Of a DNA stretch of 64,000 bases, positions 58,195-64,000 are shown in pieces; position 1 is the stretch's first letter; each line of letters starts with the position of its first letter. The notes below the pieces were generated by a model. That model saw only the letters and a list, made by a program, of their open reading frames with translations, did not search any database and was not told the origin of the DNA. The stretch is from Beijerinckiaceae bacterium (GTDB lineage Bacteria; Pseudomonadota; Alphaproteobacteria; Rhizobiales; Beijerinckiaceae): the NCBI GenBank assembly GCA_947370975.1, contig CANBNG010000005.1, forward strand, positions 132,826-196,825, given 5' to 3'. The position numbers were made by a program, and so were the translations under genes.

Positions 58195-59811
58195 ATGATT
58201 TTTGTTCCTGATTTGCGGATGCGCCGGCTCGCTTTTTTCATGTCGAGCGTCGCCTGCTCCACGCTCCTGTCAGCCTGCGGCCTGTCCATTCCGACAGGAA
58301 CATCCTGCGGGACATTTCGGCTGAGCATCAGCGAACCCTTGTGCGAGTTCGGGGATGACGAGGACGAGGCCCCGGAGGCTGCGCAAATTGGCGCCACTGT
58401 CGCCGAACAGGGAAAGAAAATCTCCGCACCGGCGGGCAAAGGCCCCACGGCGGCCAGCACGCCGCCAGAGGAATATAACAAGGACGATGACGATGTCAGT
58501 CCGGCGCTTGTGCGCAAGCTGGAGGCCAAGGAGGTCACTGCAATCCCCCGCACCGCTGCGAGCGGCACGCTCAGCCTGTCCGATGTGGTGCGCCGCGCCC
58601 AGACGAACAGCCCGCAAATCGGGATTGCAGTCGCAGGCCGCATTGAGAGCGACGCCGGTGTGCGTGCAGCCAGCTCCGCCTTCATGCCGACCTTCGATAT
58701 CGGCACAGCAAGTGGCCACGATACTTATGGAACCTTCAAGAGCGCAGACCCGCTGGATTATTTTGCCCGCTCGAACTCAACAGGCGCGTGGCGCAATGAT
58801 GCCCGTCTCTCGGCCTCGATGATGATTTATGATTTCGGCGCCGCCGATTCCGATGTCCTGCGCGCAACCCGCACGCGCGACGCGTCAGCGCTTCGCGAAG
58901 CTGCCACCGCAGAGGATGTGGCTTATGCAGCGGCACAATATTATGTGAAATTGCAGCAGAGCCGCGAACTGCTCGCACTGGCTGAAGATAATCTGACAGC
59001 TCTTCGCGCCATTGCCGAACTGATCTCGACCAATGCGCAGGACGGCAATGCCACCAAGGCCGACATAAAGCGTGTGGAGGCGCGCGTGCTGGATGCTGAA
59101 TCCGCGCGTGCAGACCAGGACTACGATCTGCGCTTTTCGACCGAGAAGTTCATCCGCCTGGTTAATCTGACACCAGGAAAATTGAGCCCCGCGCCCTTGC
59201 TCGACAGCGCCCTTCCGCCAAATGCGACACAGGCTCTGGCAGAGGCCTTCAAGAAGAACCCGGTGATCATCGCCAATGCGGCAGTCGTCGAGGCAGCGCG
59301 CGCCGAGGCCGAGACGCTGAAAAGCGCACAGAAGCCGCGTGTCACGCTGGAGACCGGGGCATCATCGAAGAGCTATCGCGGCCAAAACAACAAGACCGAG
59401 GTCGATGTGTCCGGCATGCTCAGCCTGTCCTATAAATTGGGCGATGGCGGCCTGTCGACGGCGAAACATGAACAGGCCAGCGCACGGCTCACGCAGGCGC
59501 AGATGCGCGACATCGATGGACGCGAAGCGCTCGAGCAGGACATTCGCCAGCAATATCTCCTGCATTCCTCATCGCGCGCCAAGCGCGACGGATTGATGGC
59601 GGGTTTGAAATCGAGCGAAGTCGCGCGCGTTCTGTACCAGGAGCAATTTCGTGGCGGCAAGCGCACGCTGCTCGAACTGCTCGAAGTGCAAAACGCTTAT
59701 TACACCGCCCGCTACAACTCGATTGTGAATGCCAGCGACCTGCGCCTGTCCTCCTATGCCATTCTGAAATCGCTGGGCCGCCTCGCGCCAACGCTGTTGG
59801 CCGAGAAGTAA
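58195..59811 (+). CDS. TolC-family outer-membrane lipoprotein of the secretion system
   Basis: The product (538 residues) is a TolC-type channel. Its N-terminus is a lipoprotein signal with lipobox LLSAC-G (Cys28). An acidic, disordered stretch follows (DDEDEAPEAAQ, NKDDDDVS, about 55-115). The two OEP repeats follow, starting LSLSDVVRRAQTNSPQIGIA near 135 and LAEAFKKNPVIIANAAVVEA near 345, with the typical helix ends such as LLELLEVQNAYYTARYN. TolC proteins form the outer-membrane exit duct for type I secretion. The start is uncertain: ATG 58195 has a weak AGG upstream, and ATG 58219 gives a more compact signal peptide. Confidence 0.9.
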   Translation: MIFVPDLRMRRLAFFMSSVACSTLLSACGLSIPTGTSCGTFRLSISEPLCEFGDDEDEAPEAAQIGATVAEQGKKISAPAGKGPTAASTPPEEYNKDDDDVSPALVRKLEAKEVTAIPRTAASGTLSLSDVVRRAQTNSPQIGIAVAGRIESDAGVRAASSAFMPTFDIGTASGHDTYGTFKSADPLDYFARSNSTGAWRNDARLSASMMIYDFGAADSDVLRATRTRDASALREAATAEDVAYAAAQYYVKLQQSRELLALAEDNLTALRAIAELISTNAQDGNATKADIKRVEARVLDAESARADQDYDLRFSTEKFIRLVNLTPGKLSPAPLLDSALPPNATQALAEAFKKNPVIIANAAVVEAARAEAETLKSAQKPRVTLETGASSKSYRGQNNKTEVDVSGMLSLSYKLGDGGLSTAKHEQASARLTQAQMRDIDGREALEQDIRQQYLLHSSSRAKRDGLMAGLKSSEVARVLYQEQFRGGKRTLLELLEVQNAYYTARYNSIVNASDLRLSSYAILKSLGRLAPTLLAEK

Positions 59812-59848
59812 GCCTCGCGGGAAATGGCTTTTTGCAACAACCTCGTGT

Positions 59849-59866
59849 GCCGGAAAAAAATCCGGC
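59849..59866. terminator. Weak hairpin between convergent genes
   Basis: GCCGGA-AAAAAA-TCCGGC forms a 6-bp stem between the convergent TolC-like and exporter genes. It has no T-run on either side. It could slow polymerase from either direction. Confidence 0.3.
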
Positions 59867-59905
59867 CCTCGATATGATCTAATGGTCCTGTCGGCGCTTG
59901 CGCGC

Positions 59906-62167
59906 TCAACCGCCGTTCATGCGCTTCAGTACCTCGGCTTTGGGGCCATCGGCGATGATCCTGCCTTGATCCAGCCAGACAAGGCGATCGACCAGCCCGA
60001 GCAAGGCGGCGCGATGGGTTGCCACAACGAAGGTGCGGCTGCCGATCAATTCGCGCAGATCCTTCACAAGCCCCATCTCCATCGTATTATCCATGGAAGA
60101 GGTTGGCTCATCGAGCAACATGGCCTCGGGCTCGCTCACCAGCACGCGCGCCAGCATGACCGCCTGTCTTTCCCCACCTGACAGACGCTCGCCCCGGGGC
60201 CCGAGCCTCAGGCCATAGCCGGCAGGATGACGCGCCGCAAATTCCTTGACGCCGGACACTGTGACGGCGCGTTCGAAAGCTTCCGCACTGACCTTTTCCA
60301 GCCCGAAACAGATGGCGTTGCGCAAAGTATCGTCAAAGGGCGCGCAATCCTGCCGCATATGAGCGAAATGCCTGCGTATCTGTTCAGGCGCATATTGGCG
60401 GGTGTCGTGGCCATCGATCAGACAGGCTCCGCCACTGACATCGTGCAGACGCACGATGAGCTTCAGCAAGGTCGACTTGCCACTGCCTGCCCGCCCGATC
60501 AAACCAACCCGTTCGCCCGGCTTGATGACGAGATTGATACCACTCAGGGCAGGAGCCTGCTCGCCCGGATAGGCGAAGGCGGCATCCTTGAATTCGAGCA
60601 GTCCGACAATGCGCCGCGCTGGCGCGGTCACATCCGACGCGCCCTCCTGCTTGGCCGCCAGCACTTTATCGACTGCGGCAACCGAACCCGAGATCTGCTT
60701 GAGCCGATGCAGATACACGCCGAGCTGGCTCATCGGCGACATCATGCGGCCGATCAACAGGGTCGCGGCCGAAAGCGCGCCGATACTCATCGCGCCCGCG
60801 CCAATCTGATAAACGCCAACAACAATGGTCGCCACAACAGCGCCCTGGCCGATGATGAGCGCGGCGATCGTCGCGAGGTTTCCATGCAGACGGGTCAGAT
60901 GCCCGGCATAGGCGGCCGCATCGGTCAGTCGCTCCCAGCGCCGCAGAAGCGGACCGGCTGCGGTGAGCGCCTGCACCGTTTCCCGGCCGGCAACCGTCTC
61001 GACGAGAAGGTTGGATTGCGTGGCGTTGAGACGCGTCGATTCACGCACACGCTGGCTGCCCAGGTCGGCCAGAAGCTGCAGGGCAAGCGCGAACATGGCG
61101 GCTACCCAGGGCACAAGAGCAACGACGCCGGCGAGCGAAAACAGCAGCACTGTCGCGAGTATGAAAAACGGCAGGTCCACCAGCAGGCAAATGACCAAAG
61201 CCGGAATCAATTGCGCAACATTTTCAATTTCCCGCAGACCGGCCTGCAAGGTTCCGCCCAGAGCCGAAATTTCGCCTGCCCGGGCACGCAGGATGCGGGC
61301 GTAAAAGCGTGCCTGAAGCGTCGATGTAATATTGAGCGCCACGGCATCGTTCAATTTCATGCGGGCGGAGCGCAGCCCGAAATCGACCAGCAGGGCGAGC
61401 GTGACACCAAGCGCCAGCGCCCACAATGTCTCCATCGCCAGATGCGGGATCACCCGATCATAGATCGCCATGGAAAACAGCGGCATGGCGAAAAGAAGCA
61501 GATTGCTGGAGGCAGACGCAATCGCCAGCTGGATCATGTTCTGGCGATGGCCGCGCGCAATTTCGCCAAAGACACTGGCGATCAATCCTTTTTCTTCGGG
61601 CGCGACAAATTCCTCCGGGGTCGCGACATCCTGCGCGAGTCCTTCCGGGTGCGGGCGAACAAAAAACACGACCCCGCTATAGCCGGACGCCAGCTCGCTT
61701 TCCCACCGCGCGAAGCTCTCCCCATCGCTGCGACACAGGAAGCGGCCCGAATCATCGCGGCCGACCAGGATCGTCGTGCGTCCTTCCCGATCGAGGGTGA
61801 CGCAGGGGAAATCCTCCGCCCGCAAGGACGACAAGGCGCGTTGCTCATAGGAGACTTCGATTCCCCGGTCGCCGGCAGCGCCCACCAATTCTTCCGGGGT
61901 TGGGACACCAGAGCCCTGATGGCGTTCATCGAACCAGCCGCGGCCGGACCAGGACTCTGCTACGGCATTGATGGAACCGATCAAATTCCCGGTTCCACCC
62001 GTAGGTTCAGGAACGGACTCGCTTTCGGGAACAATCGCTGGAACCGGCGGCGGCGATGCCTGCGCCTCATCGTCAGCTGCGCTTTCTGCAGCGGGCTTTC
62101 CGTCCACTGCCTGCCTCTCTGTGGCAGCATCGGTTTCTGCTTCTGGACGTGTTTGCAAAGACGCCAT
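59906..62167 (-). CDS. Type I secretion ABC exporter (LapB/HlyB-like)
   Basis: This 753-residue fused permease-ATPase energises type I secretion. An acidic, Pro-rich disordered N-terminus (about 1-90) leads to a degenerate peptidase-C39-like domain with no catalytic Cys-His pair, as in LapB and HlyB. Six membrane helices span about 225-470. The ATPase has Walker A GRAGSGKST, signature LSGGERQAV, Walker B AMLLDEPTSSMD and switch ATHR. The lack of a working C39 domain means the substrate is not leader-cleaved, fitting a C-terminal signal. ATG 62167 is chosen over ATG 62224, whose extra residues come from a homopolymer-rich stretch. It is divergent from the adaptor gene. Confidence 0.92.
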   Translation of the reverse strand: MASLQTRPEAETDAATERQAVDGKPAAESAADDEAQASPPPVPAIVPESESVPEPTGGTGNLIGSINAVAESWSGRGWFDERHQGSGVPTPEELVGAAGDRGIEVSYEQRALSSLRAEDFPCVTLDREGRTTILVGRDDSGRFLCRSDGESFARWESELASGYSGVVFFVRPHPEGLAQDVATPEEFVAPEEKGLIASVFGEIARGHRQNMIQLAIASASSNLLLFAMPLFSMAIYDRVIPHLAMETLWALALGVTLALLVDFGLRSARMKLNDAVALNITSTLQARFYARILRARAGEISALGGTLQAGLREIENVAQLIPALVICLLVDLPFFILATVLLFSLAGVVALVPWVAAMFALALQLLADLGSQRVRESTRLNATQSNLLVETVAGRETVQALTAAGPLLRRWERLTDAAAYAGHLTRLHGNLATIAALIIGQGAVVATIVVGVYQIGAGAMSIGALSAATLLIGRMMSPMSQLGVYLHRLKQISGSVAAVDKVLAAKQEGASDVTAPARRIVGLLEFKDAAFAYPGEQAPALSGINLVIKPGERVGLIGRAGSGKSTLLKLIVRLHDVSGGACLIDGHDTRQYAPEQIRRHFAHMRQDCAPFDDTLRNAICFGLEKVSAEAFERAVTVSGVKEFAARHPAGYGLRLGPRGERLSGGERQAVMLARVLVSEPEAMLLDEPTSSMDNTMEMGLVKDLRELIGSRTFVVATHRAALLGLVDRLVWLDQGRIIADGPKAEVLKRMNGG

Positions 62168-62341
62168 GACTATCCCGGCGAATGAATTAAAAAAAAAAAT
62201 CAAAAATAAAACTGCTCCATGCATAACGGAGCGAGCGCGGGAGATGCAAGCCGCATCACTTCAAATTGTGCAAGACACGGAACTGACTGCGCGTTAGACT
62301 TTGTCCTTTAGTTGTCGTTTGAATTTTTCCGGTTGTGACCC
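62168..62341. promoter_or_regulatory. Divergent promoter region of exporter and adaptor genes
   Basis: The 174 bases between divergent starts contain an A-rich run at 62189-62200 and a GCTCC/GGAGC hairpin near 62214-62233. Both genes must be driven from here, which suggests coordinated control of exporter and adaptor. No defined operator was recognised. Confidence 0.4.
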
Positions 62342-63658
62342 ATGTCGATTTCAAAGGCGGCGGCGACGCCAGAGGCCATTGCCATTCCCTATCCGCGCCA
62401 ATGCGACAGAATTGCGCGGCGCGCGCATCGCATATTCATCCTGACCAGCACGGCAGGTCTTCTGACGCTGATCGTCTGGGCGCAGTATACTTATCTTGAC
62501 AAGGTCACGCGCGGACAGGGGCGCGTGGTTCCGCAATTCCAGAATCAGACCGTCCAGCATTTCGAGGGCGGCATCGTGAAGGAAATCCTCGTGCGGGAAG
62601 GCGATCGCATCGCCGTTGGCATGCCTGTTCTGCGGATCGAAAACAGTTTTTCGCGGGCAGAGCTTGAACAATCACGCATCGAGATTGCAGCGCGCGAAAT
62701 CAAATTGCGCCGCCTCACTGCCGAAGCCTCCGGCCAGGTGTTCACAATCGCCGAGGGCCTGAGCGGGCAGGCGCTTGTCTTTGCACAGCGCGAGGCCGCC
62801 CTTTTTGCCGGGCGACGGAAGACGCTTGGCGAGCAGCTCGCCATCATCGAGGATCAGCGGCGGCAGAAAGTGCTCGAATTATCGGAGCTGCAATCGCGCG
62901 ACATCAGCACACAGCGGGAACGTGAATTTGTGATGCAGCGCGTCGAAAGCCTGCGTCGCCTTGCCAAGCTTGGCGCGGTGTCGCCCAACGACCTGCTGGA
63001 TAATGAGCGGATATTGCAGCAGATCGACACGCGCCTCTCCGATCTGTCGCACGAAATTCCCCGCACAGCGGCAGCTCTGTCCGAATATGACCGCCGCAGC
63101 GCCGAAGCCACGCTTCGCTTCCGCTCGGACACGGAGAAGGAAGCCGGCGAAGTGGAATTGCAGCTTGCAAAATTCACTGAAACCGCAGCCGCGCTGCTTG
63201 ATCGCAGCACGCGCTCGGAGGTCATCGCGCCAGTGTCTGGCATCGTGAACAAGCTCTATGTCACGACGATTGGCGGCGTGGTGAAATCGGGCGAGCCGCT
63301 TGCCATCATCGTGCCGGCGGAAGCTGCCATCGCGGTTGAGGCGCGCCTTGCGCCCAGCGACCGCGCCGAGGTCTGGCCCGGCCTGCCCGCCGTCATCAAG
63401 GTCAGCGCCTATGATTTTTCGCTCTATGGCGGGCTCAAGGGCAAGGTGATCGAGGTCTCGCCCGATGCGCTTCAGGACGAGCGCGGCCAGCCCTATTTCC
63501 GGGTCCGGCTCGAAGCCGCCAGCGCGGATTTTGGCCCCGACAAGCCGGTTGTGCCCGGCATGCTTGCCGATGTCGATATTCTTTCAGGCCGACGCACGAT
63601 TCTGGATTCCCTGCTGCGTCCCGTGCGCCGCCTGCAGGAGAATGCATTGCGGCAATGA
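62342..63658 (+). CDS. HlyD-family periplasmic adaptor (type I secretion)
   Basis: This 438-residue membrane-fusion protein has one N-terminal helix (about 31-53), then a split biotinyl-lipoyl domain: first half VQHFEGGIVKEILVREGDRI (about 75), second half APVSGIVNKLYVTTIGGVVKSGEPL (about 295). Between them lies a long helical hairpin (about 110-280). A beta-barrel domain (GLPAVIKVSAYDFSLYGGLKGKV) and the family ending VVPGMLADVDILSGRRTILDSLLRP follow. This is the LapC/HlyD form that links the ABC exporter to TolC. It is divergently paired with the exporter gene. Its stop lies four bases from the convergent rfbC stop. Confidence 0.94.
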   Translation: MSISKAAATPEAIAIPYPRQCDRIARRAHRIFILTSTAGLLTLIVWAQYTYLDKVTRGQGRVVPQFQNQTVQHFEGGIVKEILVREGDRIAVGMPVLRIENSFSRAELEQSRIEIAAREIKLRRLTAEASGQVFTIAEGLSGQALVFAQREAALFAGRRKTLGEQLAIIEDQRRQKVLELSELQSRDISTQREREFVMQRVESLRRLAKLGAVSPNDLLDNERILQQIDTRLSDLSHEIPRTAAALSEYDRRSAEATLRFRSDTEKEAGEVELQLAKFTETAAALLDRSTRSEVIAPVSGIVNKLYVTTIGGVVKSGEPLAIIVPAEAAIAVEARLAPSDRAEVWPGLPAVIKVSAYDFSLYGGLKGKVIEVSPDALQDERGQPYFRVRLEAASADFGPDKPVVPGMLADVDILSGRRTILDSLLRPVRRLQENALRQ

Positions 63659-63662
63659 AGCA

Positions 63663-64000
63663 TCAGCCAAGGTCGTGCAGGCCGGGCCATGTGCGGTCGC
63701 GCGCGCCGATCAGCTGCGGCGTGCCGGGCCAGGGCAAAGCAAGCGCGGGGTCATCATAGCGCAAGCCGCGCGCGGCCTGCGCGACAAAGGGCCGGTCCAT
63801 CATGTAGAGCAGCTCGACATCGGGTGTGAGTGTGAGGAACCCGTGCGCGAGACCCGGTGGAATGAGCAAACCCTCGCCCGCAGTCAGCTCGCGCCCGACC
63901 CATGCGCCAAAACGCGGGGAGGCGGCGCGCACATCGACGACCACATCGAAAATGCGTCCGCGCAAGACCTGCAACAATTTCGTTTCGCCGTGCGGCTCTG
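63663..64000 (-). CDS. rfbC: dTDP-4-dehydrorhamnose 3,5-epimerase-like protein, truncated at window end
   Basis: The frame continues past the right edge, so only the C-terminal 112 or so residues are visible. They match RfbC: a PHGETKLLQVLRGRIFD opening, then VVVDVRAASPRFGAWVGREL, the conserved LLIPPGLAHGFLTL stretch and an LLYMMDRP segment with the family Tyr. RfbC epimerises dTDP-4-keto-6-deoxyglucose on the way to dTDP-rhamnose. The N-terminal catalytic His-Asp region lies mostly outside the window. The gene suggests a polysaccharide cluster to the right of the secretion locus. Confidence 0.88.
   Translation of the reverse strand, partial: EPHGETKLLQVLRGRIFDVVVDVRAASPRFGAWVGRELTAGEGLLIPPGLAHGFLTLTPDVELLYMMDRPFVAQAARGLRYDDPALALPWPGTPQLIGARDRTWPGLHDLG

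Overview
The window reads as a chromosomal segment of a GC-rich alphaproteobacterium, most likely Hyphomicrobiales (Rhizobiales). The main clue is the chemotaxis operon, whose order (cytosolic receptor, STAS protein, cheY, cheA, cheW, cheR, cheB, cheY, cheD, small cheT-like gene) is the one known from Sinorhizobium. Supporting clues are a PhrB-type iron-sulfur photolyase, a candidate alphaproteobacterial sRNA with a CCTCC loop, and a G/C-rich mosaic inverted repeat. The genus cannot be fixed from the sequence alone. I saw no tRNA, rRNA, CRISPR array or insertion sequence.

Layout. 1-9.3 kb: catabolic and transport genes (5'-truncated polysaccharide deacetylase/PuuE-like protein, NitT/TauT-type ABC permease and ATPase, FkbM methyltransferase, acyl-CoA dehydrogenase, TctC-like binding protein, RidA-like protein, and a molybdenum hydroxylase large subunit with no partner subunits nearby). 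9.4-11.3 kb: a protein with the catalytic triad of class III PHA synthases, and an Asp/Glu racemase-superfamily protein lacking both usual cysteines. 11.4-16.2 kb: the conserved SpoVR / DUF444 / PrkA stress-kinase operon. 16.4-33.3 kb: mixed metabolism and stress genes (EamA and MFS transporters, a candidate sRNA, ilvD, slyX, idi, a copper ATPase with DUF305 partner, thiE, a phosphoribosyltransferase with an erythromycin-esterase-like protein, DUF2256 divergent from an iron-sulfur photolyase, and a stand-alone adenylation-carrier-thioesterase enzyme). 33.6-45.5 kb: a globin-coupled cytosolic receptor, a CHASE3 membrane receptor, the che operon and a flagellin.

45.5-63.7 kb is the most striking region. 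It is a complete type I secretion locus built around a 2958-residue RTX-repeat protein. It has an inner-membrane ABC exporter, an HlyD-type adaptor and a TolC-type outer-membrane lipoprotein. It also has a MotB-like protein with the conserved proton-channel Asp, a MotA/ExbB-like protein with a long repeated coiled-coil tail, and a PilZ-like protein 11 bases downstream of the MotA/ExbB-like gene. This parallels Salmonella SPI-4 (SiiA-SiiF), where a MotAB-like pair serves a giant adhesin. The added PilZ gene suggests control of the motor by c-di-GMP, by analogy with YcgR acting on the flagellar stator. Its position beside the chemotaxis and flagellin genes suggests a swim-to-stick switch locus. 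The window ends in a truncated rfbC-like sugar epimerase, hinting at surface polysaccharide genes beyond.

Starts were moved inward from the longest reading frame wherever a ribosome-binding site or family alignment favoured it; these choices are stated per gene. All family calls come from motif recognition by eye, not database searches.
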